Shown here one piece after another: positions 9,272 to 19,857 of a DNA stretch of 64,000 nucleotides. This DNA is from Jejubacter calystegiae (lineage in GTDB: Bacteria > Pseudomonadota > Gammaproteobacteria > Enterobacterales > Enterobacteriaceae): assembly GCF_005671395.1 (NCBI RefSeq), contig NZ_CP040428.1:2418001-2482000 (forward strand), written 5' to 3'. Below the pieces are notes generated by a model. That model saw only the letters and a list, made by a program, of their open reading frames with translations. It was not told the origin of the DNA and did not search any database. The first letter of the stretch is position 1, and every line of letters starts with the position of its first letter. Made by a program: the position numbers and the translations under genes.

Positions 9272-10471
9272 TTAAGACTGTTTCTGTTCGGACTGAGCTG
9301 CTGCGCCCTGTGACTGCGCGTCGGCATCGCCGGATTTGGCTTCTTCAGGCTTAACCGTGGCGCCGGGTTTAATCTTCTGCAGCCCGGAGACAATCACCTG
9401 GTCCCCGTCCTTCAGCCCGTCAGTGACCAGCCACTTATCGCCAATGGCCTGACTGGTAGTGACCTGGCGCACTTCAACTTTGTTGTCCTTTCCCACCACC
9501 ATAGCGGTGGCTTCGCCGCGAGGCGTACGGGTGATCCCCTGCTGAGGCACCAGCAGCGCGTTGGGGTGAGTCCCTTCTTCCAGCGTCGCACGCACATACA
9601 TGCCAGGCAGCAGCGTATGGTCGGGGTTCGGGAAGATAGCGCGCAGCGTGATGGATCCCGTGGTCTGATCAACGGTGACGTCCGAGAATTCCAGAGTACC
9701 GGTCTGGTTGTACTGAACCCCGTTAGAAGTGCTCAGGGTCACTTTTGCCTTACCGTTTTCCTGCTTCAGGGTGCCGTTAGCCAGCTCCTGTTTCAGACGC
9801 AGGAAATCGTTGCTGGACTGGGTGACATCCACATAGATCGGATCCAACTGAGTGACGGTCGCCATGGCGGTTGACTGACCCGTTTGCACCAGCGCCCCTT
9901 CGGTGACGGCAGATTTGCTGATACGTCCACTAATCGGCGAGGTTACCTTGGTATAGGCGAGGTTAATACGAGCGGTTTCCACCGCGGCTTTAGCAGCCAC
10001 GACCGCGGCGTCAGCCTGTTTGGCTTCGGCAGCGGCGTTATCGTAGTCCTGTTGACTTACATAGTTAGTGCCAAGCAGTTTCCGGTAACGGTTTACCGTC
10101 AGACGTGCCATATGGGCGCTGGCTTCAGCTTTAGCCAGATCGCCTTTAGCGCTGTCCCACGAAGCCTGATAGGTCGCAGGGTCGATCTGATAAAGCGAAA
10201 CTCCGGCCTTAATGTCACTTCCTTCGACAAAATTACGTTTCAGGATAATGCCACCGACCTGAGGACGCACTTCCGCAACGCGGTAAGGGCTGGTGCGTCC
10301 GGGAAGTTCAGTTTTCATCTGAAGAGGTTCGCTTTGCAGCGTTACAACGTCCACAGGTATCGCCTGAGCCGACTGCTGCTGGGACTGATCGTCATTACAT
10401 CCTGTAAGCGCTAAACCGCCTGAGAGCATCAGAACGACCGCCAGAGGCGACAACCCTCTGTTTTTGTTCAT
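9272..10471 (-). CDS. acrA: RND efflux periplasmic adaptor lipoprotein AcrA
   Basis: 399 aa, close to the 397 aa of E. coli AcrA. The ATG at 10471 gives the usual start MNKNRGLSPLAVV, a signal sequence and lipobox with lipidated Cys25 (LALTGC). The further upstream start is rejected because it would put 15 non-conserved residues before the signal peptide. The order of parts is lipoyl half (around YRVAEVRPQVGGIILKR), helical hairpin (residues about 100-170), second lipoyl half, beta-barrel and membrane-proximal domain. AcrA joins AcrB to TolC. The region upstream is almost identical to E. coli and carries the AcrR operator. Confidence 0.97.
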   Translation of the reverse strand: MNKNRGLSPLAVVLMLSGGLALTGCNDDQSQQQSAQAIPVDVVTLQSEPLQMKTELPGRTSPYRVAEVRPQVGGIILKRNFVEGSDIKAGVSLYQIDPATYQASWDSAKGDLAKAEASAHMARLTVNRYRKLLGTNYVSQQDYDNAAAEAKQADAAVVAAKAAVETARINLAYTKVTSPISGRISKSAVTEGALVQTGQSTAMATVTQLDPIYVDVTQSSNDFLRLKQELANGTLKQENGKAKVTLSTSNGVQYNQTGTLEFSDVTVDQTTGSITLRAIFPNPDHTLLPGMYVRATLEEGTHPNALLVPQQGITRTPRGEATAMVVGKDNKVEVRQVTTSQAIGDKWLVTDGLKDGDQVIVSGLQKIKPGATVKPEEAKSGDADAQSQGAAAQSEQKQS

Positions 10472-10542
10472 AGGTAAACCTCGAGTGTCCGATTTCAAAA
10501 TTTGATCAATGGTCAAAAGTCCATAAACCCATTGCTGCGTTT

Positions 10543-10548
10543 ATATTA
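10543..10548 (-). promoter_or_regulatory. Likely -10 element of the acrAB promoter
   Basis: TAATAT on the minus strand, with the matching -35 position (10566-10571) inside the AcrR operator, so that bound AcrR would block polymerase. Placed by comparison with the remembered E. coli promoter layout. Confidence 0.5.
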
Positions 10549-10562
10549 TCGTCGTGCTATGG

Positions 10563-10586
10563 TACATACATTCACAAATGTATGTA
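10563..10586. promoter_or_regulatory. AcrR operator between acrA and acrR
   Basis: A 24-bp palindrome: TACATACATT (10563-10572), CACA, AATGTATGTA (10577-10586). It is the same as the known E. coli AcrR box. AcrR bound here represses acrAB and its own gene until a drug or bile ligand releases it. Confidence 0.93.
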
Positions 10587-10614
10587 AATCTGACTCCTGC
10601 AAATCCCTTAACCG

Positions 10615-11259
10615 ATGGCACGAAAAACCAAACAGCAGGCGCAAGAGACGCGCCAGCACATTCTTGACGTGGCGCTGCGCCTTTTTTCCGAACAGGGCGT
10701 TTCGGCCACTTCGCTTGCTGATATCGCGAAGGCGGCAGGCGTGACGCGCGGCGCCATCTACTGGCATTTTCGCAATAAATCCGATCTGTTCAATGAAATA
10801 TGGGAGCTATCGGAATCCAGTATTGGGGATTTAGAGATTGAGTATCGGGCAAAATTTCCCGAGGATCCACTCTCAGCGCTCAGAGAGCTTTTGATTTACA
10901 TTCTGGAAACCACGGTAACGGAAGAACGCCGACGTCTAATGATGGAGATTATTTTCCATAAATGCGAGTTTGTTGGCGAAATGATGACGGTACAGCAGGC
11001 TCAGCGCGGCCTTTATATGGAAGGCTACGATCGCATTGAAGCCAGCCTGAAACGCTGTAGTGATGCCGGCATGTTGCCTGCCTCCCTGCAAACCCGCCGT
11101 GCCGCGATCCTGATGCGCTGCTATATTACCGGTATTATGGAAAGCTGGCTGTTTGCGCCAGATACTTTTGATCTGCAGCGTGAGGCCCGGGAGTATGTGG
11201 CGATTCTGATTGAGATGTTCCAGCACTGTCCAACCCTGCGTCAGCCCGAAGGCGAATAA
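10615..11259 (+). CDS. acrR: TetR-family repressor of acrAB, AcrR
   Basis: 214 aa (E. coli: 215). The N-terminus [20 protein letters not shown] and the helix-turn-helix [31 protein letters not shown] are those of AcrR. The C-terminal domain binds many hydrophobic drugs, which lifts repression. The gene is divergent from acrA, with the 24-bp operator between the two. The frame is intact, so there is no sign of the AcrR loss often found in resistant isolates. Confidence 0.97.
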   Translation: MARKTKQQAQETRQHILDVALRLFSEQGVSATSLADIAKAAGVTRGAIYWHFRNKSDLFNEIWELSESSIGDLEIEYRAKFPEDPLSALRELLIYILETTVTEERRRLMMEIIFHKCEFVGEMMTVQQAQRGLYMEGYDRIEASLKRCSDAGMLPASLQTRRAAILMRCYITGIMESWLFAPDTFDLQREAREYVAILIEMFQHCPTLRQPEGE

Positions 11260-11367
11260 CCACTCAGGGCAACCCGGCGGGGATTCAGAGCATGTCGCTA
11301 TTTCCGGATGAAAAGGCGTGCTATTCTTCGCCACATTAAGCTATCGCTTTAGTACATTCTCATCCGG

Positions 11368-14300
11368 ATGATTATGCAGCACGCGACCCGTCAGCGGAAA
11401 TTCGCTTCCGCGTTTATGATTACCCTGTTTTTTATTCTGTTCAGCGGTCTGCTGCCGCTGAGCCTGGCGTACGCGCAGTCAAATGGCGATCTGCCATCCC
11501 GCGGCGAGGTACAGAATCAGCTTGATGCGCTGGAAAAGCAGAAGAACCTGTCGTCACGGGACAAACTGGCTCAGCAGGATCTGACTCAGACCCTGGAGAT
11601 GTTGGAAAAGCTTAAGCGCGTCAAAGAAGAGAGCAGCGATCTCGACAAGCAGATCGAGCAGGCGCCGGTCAAAATGCGCGAAGCGACCCGCAAGCTCGAA
11701 GCGCTACGCAAACCGCAGGACGATGCCGACACCAGCAAGCAGCTGGCGCGCCTGTCCCTGAGCCAACTGGAGGAGCGGCTGGGTAGTGCCCTTGAAGACC
11801 TCCAGAATGCCCAAAGCTCCCTCTCCACCTTTAACAGCCAGCTGGTCTCGCTACAGACCCAGCCGGAGCGGGTGCAGAACGCGATGTCCAGCGCTACCCG
11901 CCAGCTTCAACAGGTACGTAACCGTCTGAGCGGCACCGCAGCGGGAGACACCGCCCTGCGCGCTACTCAACAGGCGCTGTTACTGACTCAGCAGGCGGTG
12001 CTGAATGCCCAGATAGAGCAGCAGCGCAAGAGCCTGGAGGGCAATACTGCGCTACAGGATTCGCTACAAAAGCAGAAGGATTACACCACCGCCTGGATAA
12101 GCCAGCTGGAGCATCAGCTGAAGCTGTTGCAGTCGTCGGTGAATAACAAGCGCCTGACCCTGACGGAGCGTACCGCCCGGGAGGCGGTCACCCCGGAAGA
12201 GGCCAGCAACATCCAGAAAAACCCGCTGGTGAAGCAGGAGCTGGACCTTAACCATCAGATCAGTCAGCGTCTGATCGATGCCACCCAGAATGGCAACGAT
12301 CTGGTGCAGCGTAATATTCAGGTCAAAACCTGGCTCGACCGGGCATTACAGTCCGAACGTAATCTGAAAGAGCAGATCGCGGTGCTGAAAGGGAGCCTGC
12401 TGCTGTCGCGTATCCTCTATCAGCAGCAGCAGACGCTGCCGTCGGCGGATCAGCTGGAAGATATGACCAACCGCATCGCCGACCTGCGTCTGGAACAGTT
12501 TGATATCAACCAGCAGCGGGATGAGCTATTCCAGCGCGACGCCTTTGTGGAGCGCCTGATTCAACTGGGGAAGGATAAAGAAAAAGCCCAGGTGAATGAT
12601 GAAGTACGCGACGCGCTGCTGGAAGTGGCGGATATGCGGCGCGAACTGCTGGACCAGTTGAATAAGCAACTGGGCAATCAGTTGATGCTGGCGATTAATT
12701 TGCAGATGAATCAGCAGCAGCTCATGAACGCCAGCGGTAACCTGCAAAAAATTCTGACTCAGCAGATCTTTTGGGTGACCTCCAACAAGCCGATGGACTG
12801 GGAGTGGTTCAAGGCCTTCCCTCAGGCGCTGAAGGACCAGATCGCGGGGCTAAAGGATCTCTTCAACCGCGGCAAGGCGCCGCATGCGCTGGGTCTGGGG
12901 CTGGGGCTGGCATTGCCGCTGCTGCTGGTGGCAGGTCTGGTGCGCTGGCGTTTCCGCTGGCTGAAAGAGCGTCTGAAGACGCTGTCGGACGATGTGGGAC
13001 AGTTGCGTAAAGACAGCCAGCTCCATACGCCGATGGCGATGCTGATTAACCTGGTGCGCACGCTGCCGGTCTCCCTGCTGATTCTGGGCGTCGGGGTACT
13101 GCTGCTGTGTATGCGCTTTATCTCCAGCGACCTGATGTGGGATATCGCCAAAGAGCTGGCGCTGTTCTGGACCATTTTCGGCCTGAGCTGGCGGGTGCTG
13201 GAAAAAGAGGGTGTTGCGGTACGCCACTTTATGATTTCGCCGATGAACAGCCGCCACTATCGACGCCAGATGGTGCGCGTCAGCCTGGCGTTACTACCGC
13301 TACTGGTCTGGGCGGTGATTGGCGGCCATTCGCCGCTACACCTGATGAATGATGTGCTGGGTCAGTTTGTTATTTTCCTGAACCTGCTGCTGTTGGCCGG
13401 TCTGATGCTGCCGATGTGGCGCGACGCCTGGCGTGATAAAGAGTCCCACACTATTCGCCTGGTGGTGATCAGCATCCTGCTGCTGGTGCCCATTGGTTTA
13501 CTGGTGCTGACGGCGACCGGCTACTTCTATACCACGCTGCGTCTGGCGCACCGTTGGATCGATACCGTCTACCTGGTGATTATCTGGAACCTGCTGTATC
13601 AGACGGTGCTACGCGGCCTGAGCGTGGCGGCGCGGCGTATCGCCTGGCGCCGGGCTCTGGCGCGCCGCGAGGCGATGACCAAAGAGGGCGAAGAGGGGGG
13701 AGAAACGGTCATAGAGGAAGAGCCGCCGCTGGGGTTGGATCAGGTGAACCAGCAAACGCTGCGCCTGACCACGCTTGCGATGTTCGCCCTGTTTGGCCTG
13801 GTGTTCTGGGCCATCTGGTCTGATTTGATCACCGTCTTTACCTACCTTGATAGCATAGTTCTGTGGGAGTACAGCTCCGGCAGCGGCGGCTCTGCGGTGA
13901 CCAAAAGCGTCACCATGGGCAGTATGCTGATAGCGCTGATCTCGTTTATGCTCGCCTGGGTGCTGATCCGCAACCTGCCCGGGCTGCTGGAGGTGTTGAT
14001 CCTCTCCAGGCTGAAGATGCGTCAGGGCTCTTCTTACGCCATTACCACCATCCTCAATTATGTGATTATCGCCACCGGCGCCATTGCGGTGCTGGGTTCG
14101 CTGGGGATCTCCTGGGATAAACTCCAGTGGATGGCCGCGGGTCTGTCGGTTGGTCTGGGTTTCGGGCTGCAGGAGGTGTTCGGTAACTTTATCGCTGGTC
14201 TGATGATTCTGTTCGAACGTCCGGTACGTATTGGCGATACCATCACCATTGGCACCTATTCGGGCACGGTCAGTAAGATTCGCATTCGCGCCACCACGCT

Positions 14301-14754
14301 GACCGACTTCGACCACAAAGAGATCATCGTGCCTAATAAGGCCTTCGTCACCGAGCGTCTGATCAACTGGTCGCTGAGCGACACCGTAACCCGAGTGGTG
14401 GTGAAGCTGGGCGTGGCCTATGGTTCCGATCTCGAAAAAGTGAAGAAGATCCTCTATCAGTCGGCCACCGATCATCCGAAAGTGATGCACGATCCGGCGC
14501 CGGAGGTCTTCTTCCTGGCCTTTGGGCAGAGCTCGCTGGATCACGAACTGCGTTTCTATGTGCGCACTCTGCTGGATCGCAATACCACCCTGGATGAGGT
14601 GAATCGCACTATCGAACAGCTGTGCCGCGAGCATGAGATTGACGTGGCCTTTAACCGCCTCGAAGTGCATATGCTCAACGACAAGGGCGATGAGCAGACC
14701 GTGGTGAAACGTGGTGAGGCGGATGACGGAGAAGGGGAGGCGCCGTCAGTCTGA
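11368..14754 (+). CDS. mscK: Mechanosensitive channel MscK (KefA)
   Basis: 1128 aa (E. coli MscK: 1120). A signal peptide ends near LSLAYAQS; a long periplasmic coiled-coil part spans residues about 45-500; then come about eleven membrane segments and a C-terminal MscS module (residues about 900-1100) with the pore helix region [39 protein letters not shown]. MscK is the potassium-dependent, large-subunit member of the MscS family and releases solutes on osmotic downshock. The reading frame starts at ATG 11368; a second ATG at 11374 is possible. Its end overlaps the rsmS stop by 9 bp on the opposite strand. Confidence 0.96.
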   Translation: MIMQHATRQRKFASAFMITLFFILFSGLLPLSLAYAQSNGDLPSRGEVQNQLDALEKQKNLSSRDKLAQQDLTQTLEMLEKLKRVKEESSDLDKQIEQAPVKMREATRKLEALRKPQDDADTSKQLARLSLSQLEERLGSALEDLQNAQSSLSTFNSQLVSLQTQPERVQNAMSSATRQLQQVRNRLSGTAAGDTALRATQQALLLTQQAVLNAQIEQQRKSLEGNTALQDSLQKQKDYTTAWISQLEHQLKLLQSSVNNKRLTLTERTAREAVTPEEASNIQKNPLVKQELDLNHQISQRLIDATQNGNDLVQRNIQVKTWLDRALQSERNLKEQIAVLKGSLLLSRILYQQQQTLPSADQLEDMTNRIADLRLEQFDINQQRDELFQRDAFVERLIQLGKDKEKAQVNDEVRDALLEVADMRRELLDQLNKQLGNQLMLAINLQMNQQQLMNASGNLQKILTQQIFWVTSNKPMDWEWFKAFPQALKDQIAGLKDLFNRGKAPHALGLGLGLALPLLLVAGLVRWRFRWLKERLKTLSDDVGQLRKDSQLHTPMAMLINLVRTLPVSLLILGVGVLLLCMRFISSDLMWDIAKELALFWTIFGLSWRVLEKEGVAVRHFMISPMNSRHYRRQMVRVSLALLPLLVWAVIGGHSPLHLMNDVLGQFVIFLNLLLLAGLMLPMWRDAWRDKESHTIRLVVISILLLVPIGLLVLTATGYFYTTLRLAHRWIDTVYLVIIWNLLYQTVLRGLSVAARRIAWRRALARREAMTKEGEEGGETVIEEEPPLGLDQVNQQTLRLTTLAMFALFGLVFWAIWSDLITVFTYLDSIVLWEYSSGSGGSAVTKSVTMGSMLIALISFMLAWVLIRNLPGLLEVLILSRLKMRQGSSYAITTILNYVIIATGAIAVLGSLGISWDKLQWMAAGLSVGLGFGLQEVFGNFIAGLMILFERPVRIGDTITIGTYSGTVSKIRIRATTLTDFDHKEIIVPNKAFVTERLINWSLSDTVTRVVVKLGVAYGSDLEKVKKILYQSATDHPKVMHDPAPEVFFLAFGQSSLDHELRFYVRTLLDRNTTLDEVNRTIEQLCREHEIDVAFNRLEVHMLNDKGDEQTVVKRGEADDGEGEAPSV

Positions 14755-14907
14755 GGATGACGGCACCTGGGCCTGCTTGCGTAAGAAATCCTGACGCACA
14801 ATCTCCAGCGCGGCCAGCGCGGTGTGGGTCGGGATTTCGTGCTGCTCCAGCAGCATAATCAGATCGACGGCCAGTTTGACCTCGTCGGGGGCCTGCTCCA
14901 GTGACAT
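14746..14907 (-). CDS. rsmS: Small regulatory protein RsmS (YbaM)
   Basis: A 53-aa gene read directly from the minus strand: it starts [20 protein letters not shown] and ends in SSSD. It aligns with E. coli YbaM (53 aa) from end to end. A strong ribosome binding site (AGGAGG) lies 7 bp before the ATG. The family is annotated as pleiotropic regulatory protein RsmS from work in Pectobacterium; the molecular role is not settled. It is placed between mscK and priC as in E. coli, with priC 29 bp upstream on the same strand, so a priC-rsmS operon is likely. Confidence 0.93.
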   Translation of the reverse strand: MSLEQAPDEVKLAVDLIMLLEQHEIPTHTALAALEIVRQDFLRKQAQVPSSSD

Positions 14908-14936
14908 ATGGGTTCCTCCTGATTCTCGGTTAAAGC

Positions 14937-15464
14937 TCAGCGCAGCTTTCTTTGTGCGCAGCCTGAAATTTGCGCCAGGGCTGCCCGACAGCGATCGATA
15001 CGACCTTCCAGCGCTTCCAGCTCGCGCACCAGTCGCTGCTGACCGGCCAGGGTCTGCTCTCTGGCCAATTGCGCTTCCCGTTCGGCCTTCATCGCCAGCA
15101 GGCGACGCTCATAATCCTGATGGCGATGCATGCGGGCGCTCAGCCTGCTGGTAGCGCGGCGGGCATCGTCATAGCGGCGAAGCGTCCAGGTGGCGGATTC
15201 ACGGGTCAGCGCTGCCATCTGATTCGCCAGCCGCTCCGCCAGCCAGGCGCTGCGCGCTTCATTCTGACGGGATACCGCCTGAGCCAGATGACGGTAGTTG
15301 TTCTCCAGCTCTGCCAGGTAGTCCCCCAGCAGGGTGCCGCGGCAGCTGAACAACTTCACATCGAAACGCGGCATCAGGCTCATATGACCGGCCAGCGGCG
15401 CCAGCTCTACCCTTAACTGCGCGATGCGTGCTTCCAGCGATTGCAGTAATTGGCTGGTGTTCAT
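14937..15464 (-). CDS. priC: Primosomal replication protein N'' (PriC)
   Basis: 175 aa, the length of E. coli PriC. The family features are the N-terminal helical part ([18 protein letters not shown]), the RFDVKLF segment, and the [21 protein letters not shown] segment near the C-terminus that contacts SSB and DNA. PriC reloads DnaB helicase at stalled forks with gaps on the leading strand. The start at 15464 is chosen over 15494 because GGAGAG lies just upstream and the length then fits. Sequence conservation is lower than for neighbours, as is usual for PriC. Confidence 0.92.
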   Translation of the reverse strand: MNTSQLLQSLEARIAQLRVELAPLAGHMSLMPRFDVKLFSCRGTLLGDYLAELENNYRHLAQAVSRQNEARSAWLAERLANQMAALTRESATWTLRRYDDARRATSRLSARMHRHQDYERRLLAMKAEREAQLAREQTLAGQQRLVRELEALEGRIDRCRAALAQISGCAQRKLR

Positions 15465-15521
15465 CTTCTCTCCGCGAATAATCCACTGATACACTTAAGA
15501 TCATGACCCGTGGGAAGCGAT

Positions 15522-15911
15522 ATGCCAAAAATCATTCTAACCTTCATTGGCTGGCTGGCGGTAGTGCTGGCAACCTTGGGTGTGGTGCTGCCGCTGTTGC
15601 CAACCACGCCGTTCTTATTGCTGGCGGCCTGGTGCTTCGCCCGCTCGTCGCCGCGCTTTCACCACTGGCTGCTCTACCGCTCGTGGTTCGGCGGCTATCT
15701 GCGCTTCTGGCAACAGCACCGGGCGATGCCGCGGGGGGCTAAACCCCGTGCGGTATTGCTTATCGTCATCACCTTTGCGATTTCACTGTGGCTGGTCAAA
15801 CTTATCTGGGTGCGGCTGTTTCTGCTGGCGGGGCTGGTGGGGTTACTGGTTATGCTGTGGCGGGTGCCGGTTGTCGATTCGCCAGTTGATAAGGAACAAC
15901 AAAAGCCGTAA
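15522..15911 (+). CDS. ybaN: Inner membrane protein YbaN (DUF454)
   Basis: 129 aa. It matches E. coli YbaN, with GVVLPLLPTTPFLLLAAWCFARSSPRFHHWLLYRSWFGGYLRFW as the DUF454 signature. About three or four membrane segments are visible (residues 5-35, 80-100 and 103-118). Function unknown. The ATG at 15522 has GGGAAG upstream; a GTG at 15510 is in frame but less likely. It is divergent from priC with 57 bp between starts, as in E. coli. Confidence 0.92.
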   Translation: MPKIILTFIGWLAVVLATLGVVLPLLPTTPFLLLAAWCFARSSPRFHHWLLYRSWFGGYLRFWQQHRAMPRGAKPRAVLLIVITFAISLWLVKLIWVRLFLLAGLVGLLVMLWRVPVVDSPVDKEQQKP

Positions 15912-16058
15912 ACGACGGTCCTTGCGGTTGCAATTATGGTCCGCAGCCAGTAAATTCTGGCGTCTTCGAGCGCGGCGCGCGGTTAACAAACAGACAATGG
16001 AGCAGCGATACGCTCCTGGCGCGCCGTGAGTAACACCGTATTTATCAGGCATTTCATT

Positions 16059-16610
16059 ATGACCGCGACTGCGCAGCAGCTTGACTATCTGAAAAACAGT
16101 ATTAAAAGCGTTCAGGACTACCCGAAGCCGGGGATCCTGTTCCGTGACGTGACCAGCCTGCTGGAAGACCCTCAAGCGTATGCCCTGAGCATCGATCTGC
16201 TGGTGGCGCGTTACAAAGCGGCCGGCATCACCAAAGTGGTGGGAACCGAAGCCCGCGGCTTTCTGTTTGGCGCGCCGGTCGCTCTGGGTCTGGGCGTAGG
16301 CTTTGTGCCGGTACGTAAGCCGGGCAAGCTGCCGCGCGAAACCCTTAGCGAAAGCTACGAGCTGGAGTACGGCACCGACAAGCTGGAGATTCACGTCGAC
16401 GCCATCACCCCGCAGGACAAAGTGCTGGTGGTGGACGATCTGCTGGCCACCGGCGGCACCATTGAAGCGACCGTAAAACTGATCCGTCGACTGGGCGGTG
16501 AAGTGACGGACGCCGCCTTTGTTATCAATCTGTTCGACCTGGGCGGCGAGCAGCGCCTTTCGAACATGGGCGTCGCCAGCTATAGTTTGGTGCCTTTCCC
16601 GGGCCACTAA
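16059..16610 (+). CDS. apt: Adenine phosphoribosyltransferase
   Basis: 183 aa, nearly identical to E. coli Apt. It begins [17 protein letters not shown] and carries the PRPP-binding loop [13 protein letters not shown] and the flexible hood RKPGKLPRE. The enzyme salvages adenine by making AMP from adenine and PRPP in the cytoplasm. The ATG at 16059 gives the family length; the frame is open further upstream but has no conserved extension. Confidence 0.98.
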   Translation: MTATAQQLDYLKNSIKSVQDYPKPGILFRDVTSLLEDPQAYALSIDLLVARYKAAGITKVVGTEARGFLFGAPVALGLGVGFVPVRKPGKLPRETLSESYELEYGTDKLEIHVDAITPQDKVLVVDDLLATGGTIEATVKLIRRLGGEVTDAAFVINLFDLGGEQRLSNMGVASYSLVPFPGH

Positions 16611-16657
16611 TTCCGGCGCCCTGGAGGCATCTGAGATTGTGGTATCGCGCATTAAGG

Positions 16658-16683
16658 CAGCCTCGCCCAAATGGGTGGGGCTG
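16658..16683 (+). terminator. Hairpin after apt, possible terminator or attenuator
   Basis: CAGCCTCGCCCA (16658-16669) pairs with TGGGTGGGGCTG (16672-16683) with two G-U pairs. It is followed only by TGTTAG, a poor U tract, so termination would be weak. It lies between apt and dnaX, 44 bp before the dnaX start. Confidence 0.4.
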
Positions 16684-16727
16684 TGTTAGCATTACCCTCC
16701 TGAATTTCCCCGAGAGCCTATATTCTG

Positions 16728-18656
16728 ATGAGCTACCAGGTGCTGGCCCGTAAATGGCGTCCACAAACCTTTGCCGATGTCGTCGGTCAGGAGCATGTCC
16801 TGACCGCGCTTGCCAACGGCCTCAACCTGGGCCGTATTCACCACGCTTATCTGTTTTCCGGCACCCGCGGCGTCGGTAAAACCTCTATCGCCCGTCTGCT
16901 GGCGAAAGGGCTGAACTGCGAAACCGGCATTACCGCCACCCCCTGCGGCCAGTGCGAAAACTGCCAGGCCATCGAGCAGGGGCGTTTTGTCGATCTTATT
17001 GAGATCGATGCCGCATCGCGCACCAAAGTGGAAGACACCCGCGATCTGCTGGATAACGTGCAGTACGCCCCGGCGCGTGGCCGCTTCAAGGTCTATCTGA
17101 TCGACGAAGTGCATATGCTGTCGCGCCACAGCTTCAACGCCCTGTTGAAGACCCTGGAGGAGCCGCCGTCGCATGTGAAATTCCTGCTGGCGACCACCGA
17201 TCCCCAGAAGCTGCCGGTCACCATTCTGTCACGCTGTCTGCAGTTCCACCTGCGGGCGCTGGATGCCGGTCTGATTCGCGATCGGCTGGACTATATTCTT
17301 AATCAGGAAAATATCGAGAGTGAATCCCGGGCGTTGCAACTGCTGGCGCGTGCCGCGGAGGGCAGCCTGCGTGATGCTCTGAGTCTGACCGATCAGGCCA
17401 TTGCCAGCGGCGACGGTCGCGTGACCACCGAGGCGGTCACCGGCATGCTGGGTACCCTGGATGACGATCAGGCGATGAGCCTGGTGGAAGCTATCGTTCA
17501 GGCCGACGGCCAGCGCGCCATGAATCTGGTACAGGAAGCTGCCGCCCGCGGCGTGGAATGGGAAGCGCTGCTGATCGAGATGCTGGGACTGTTGCACAAA
17601 GTGGCGATGATTCAACTGTCGCCTCAGGCGTCGGTTGGCGATATGGCGCAGCTTGAGCCGCGCCTGCGGGAACTGGCGCGCACCGTACCGCCCGGCGATG
17701 TGCAGCTTTATTACCAGACGCTGCTGATTGGGCGTAAAGAGCTTCCCTGGGCGCCGGATCCGCGTATGGGCGTAGAGATGACGCTGCTGCGCGCGCTGGC
17801 GTTCCACCCGAGTGCGCCGTTGCCGGAGCCGGAATCGGAACCGGCCGTGCGGGCGCAGCCCGCCGCCGCGCCGATGGCGACACCGCCGCCGTCTGCGGAT
17901 TCGCCGCCCGTACCGCGCAGCGAGACGCCGCTATCGGACACCACCAGTCAGGTATTGCAGGCCCGCAGTCAGCTCCAGCGTCAGGGAGCTGAACGAGCAA
18001 AAAAGGGTGAACCGGCGGCGCAACAGCGTTCAGCGCGGCCGGTAAGCTCCTCTGCGCTGGAACGTCTGGCCTCGGTCACTGAGCGGGTACAGGCGCGCGC
18101 TTCCACCGCTGTTGCAGAGCAGGAGACGCCTGCGAAGAAAGAGGCCTACCGTTGGAAGGCCCAGAACAAAGTCGCGGTGGTGAAAGAGAAGGTCGCCACC
18201 CCGAAGGCGCTCAGAAAGGCGCTGGAACATGAAAAGACGCCGGAACTGGCGCTCAAACTGACTGAAGAGGCCATCGCACGGGATCCGTGGGCGGCGGAGG
18301 TCAGCCAGTTGAAGGTTCCCAAACTGGTAGAACAGGTGGCGCTTAATGCCTGGAAAGAGCAGGTCGGTGAACATCAGGTGTGTCTGCATCTGCGCTCCAG
18401 CCAGCGCCATCTGAATTCGGCCGGTGCCCGCCAGGCGCTGAGTGACGCCATGTCAGCCCTGGCCGGGGCGCCGGTAGAACTGACTATCATTGAAGATGAC
18501 GATTCCGCACAGCGCACGCCGCTGGAGTGGCGCCAGGCTATCTACGAAGAGAAGCTGGCCCAGGCGCGGGATTCGATTACCGCGGATGGTAACATCCAGA
18601 CGCTGCGTCGATTCTTCGATGCGGATCTGGATGAAGAGAGCATCCGCCCCGTTTGA
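16728..18656 (+). CDS. dnaX: DNA polymerase III subunits tau and gamma (DnaX)
   Basis: 642 aa (E. coli tau: 643). Residues 1-370 are the AAA+ clamp-loader part: Walker A GTRGVGKT at 45-52, zinc ligands Cys64, Cys73, Cys76 and Cys79, and the SRC motif (ILSRCLQF). The Pro-rich linker and the tau C-terminal domains, which bind DnaB and the polymerase alpha subunit, follow. Within the linker is the -1 frameshift signal that makes gamma. The product loads the beta clamp and holds the replisome together. It is followed by ybaB and recR as in E. coli. Confidence 0.98.
   Translation: MSYQVLARKWRPQTFADVVGQEHVLTALANGLNLGRIHHAYLFSGTRGVGKTSIARLLAKGLNCETGITATPCGQCENCQAIEQGRFVDLIEIDAASRTKVEDTRDLLDNVQYAPARGRFKVYLIDEVHMLSRHSFNALLKTLEEPPSHVKFLLATTDPQKLPVTILSRCLQFHLRALDAGLIRDRLDYILNQENIESESRALQLLARAAEGSLRDALSLTDQAIASGDGRVTTEAVTGMLGTLDDDQAMSLVEAIVQADGQRAMNLVQEAAARGVEWEALLIEMLGLLHKVAMIQLSPQASVGDMAQLEPRLRELARTVPPGDVQLYYQTLLIGRKELPWAPDPRMGVEMTLLRALAFHPSAPLPEPESEPAVRAQPAAAPMATPPPSADSPPVPRSETPLSDTTSQVLQARSQLQRQGAERAKKGEPAAQQRSARPVSSSALERLASVTERVQARASTAVAEQETPAKKEAYRWKAQNKVAVVKEKVATPKALRKALEHEKTPELALKLTEEAIARDPWAAEVSQLKVPKLVEQVALNAWKEQVGEHQVCLHLRSSQRHLNSAGARQALSDAMSALAGAPVELTIIEDDDSAQRTPLEWRQAIYEEKLAQARDSITADGNIQTLRRFFDADLDEESIRPV
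17983..18043 (+). promoter_or_regulatory. dnaX: Programmed -1 frameshift site of dnaX (gamma subunit)
   Basis: Slippery heptamer A AAA AAG at 17999-18005 in the correct phase. A Shine-Dalgarno-like AGGGAG lies 10 bases upstream (17983-17988). Downstream is a GC-rich stem, ACCGGC (18011-18016) with GCCGGT (18038-18043), extended by GCGC pairs. After slipping, the ribosome reads GGG then TGA (18008-18010), giving a 427-aa gamma that ends in Lys-Lys-Gly. E. coli gamma is 431 aa and ends Lys-Lys-Glu. Confidence 0.92.
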
Positions 18657-18686
18657 TACCGTTTTCCGGTGTCGAATTATTTTTAA

Positions 18687-19054
<368 letters not shown>

Positions 19055-19055
<1 letters not shown>

Positions 19056-19660
19056 TGCAAACCAGCCCGCTGTTAACGCAGCTGATGGAAGCGCTGCGCT
19101 GTCTGCCCGGGGTCGGGCCGAAGTCGGCGCAGCGCATGGCGTTTACCCTGCTGCAGCGCGATCGCAGCGGCGGTATGCGTCTGGCGCAGGCGCTGTCCCG
19201 CGCTATGTCGGAGATTGGGCACTGCGCCGACTGCCGGACCTTTACCGAGCAGGAAATTTGCAACATCTGCTCGAACTCCCGGCGTCAGGAAAATGGCCAG
19301 ATCTGCGTGGTGGAAACGCCGGCGGATATTCATGCCATTGAGCAGACCGGGCAGTTTTCCGGCCGTTACTTTGTGCTGATGGGCCATCTGTCGCCGCTGG
19401 ACGGTATCGGTCCGGACGATATCGGTCTGGATCGACTGGAGCAGCGCCTGGCCAGCGAGTCGCTGAAAGAGGTGATCCTCGCCACCAATCCCACGGTGGA
19501 AGGCGAGGCGACCGCGAATTATATCGCCGAGCTCTGCGCCCAGTACGGGGTTGACGCCAGCCGCATCGCCCACGGCGTGCCGGTAGGCGGCGAGCTGGAA
19601 ATGGTCGATGGCACCACGCTGTCTCACTCCCTGGTTGGCCGTCACAAGATCTCTTTTTAA
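19055..19660 (+). CDS. recR: Recombination mediator protein RecR
   Basis: 201 aa, the E. coli length. Helix-hairpin-helix [11 protein letters not shown] at residues 17-27, zinc finger Cys57, Cys60, Cys69 and Cys72, and a Toprim domain at about 80-175 ([28 protein letters not shown]). With RecO and RecF it loads RecA on SSB-coated gaps. The start overlaps the ybaB stop by one base. A hairpin follows the stop directly. Confidence 0.98.
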
Positions 19661-19662
19661 CC

Positions 19663-19690
19663 AAACGGGGAGCGGCTTTTCGCTTCCCGC
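19663..19690 (+). terminator. Hairpin after recR (first copy of a repeated terminator)
   Basis: CGGGGAGCG GCTTTT CGCTTCCCG, within the segment 19661-19690, directly after the recR stop. The same block recurs at 19829-19858, differing at a few bases, 168 bp downstream. The stem is good but the following U tract is missing. Confidence 0.5.
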
Positions 19691-19707
19691 GAGACGATTG
19701 ACCAACC

Positions 19708-19773
19708 CGGGCTGAACAGCGTTCGGCCCGAATCCCCGGAAAAATAAACATGGAAAATCAATTTATTGAGTTT
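19708..19773. repeat. Bipartite intergenic palindromic repeat (copy 1)
   Basis: CGGGCTGAAC-AGC-GTTCGGCCCG (19708-19730), then a conserved tail with AATAAACA and AAATCAATTTATTGA (19755-19769). Copy 2 lies at 31055-31116 after gsk. Both copies sit directly before a strong terminator. Confidence 0.6.
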
Positions 19774-19787
19774 CGTCTGATAACCAC

Positions 19788-19820
19788 AAAGAGGGGAAAA
19801 ACTCCGTTTTTCCCCTCTTT
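19788..19820 (+). terminator. Strong hairpin between recR and htpG
   Basis: AAAGAGGGGAAAAAC, loop TCC, GTTTTTCCCCTCTTT, a perfect 15-bp stem. It ends the recR transcript. A further hairpin, CGGGGAG (19834-19840) with CTCCCCG (19851-19857), is the second copy of the recR-proximal block. Confidence 0.75.
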
Positions 19821-19857
19821 GTCATCAACCAAACGGGGAGTTGCTTTTCGCTCCCCG

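Noticed and set aside
13609-14670. Minus-strand 353-codon frame opposite mscK
   Set aside because: Shadow of the conserved MscS domain; His/Gln-rich composition and no start signal.
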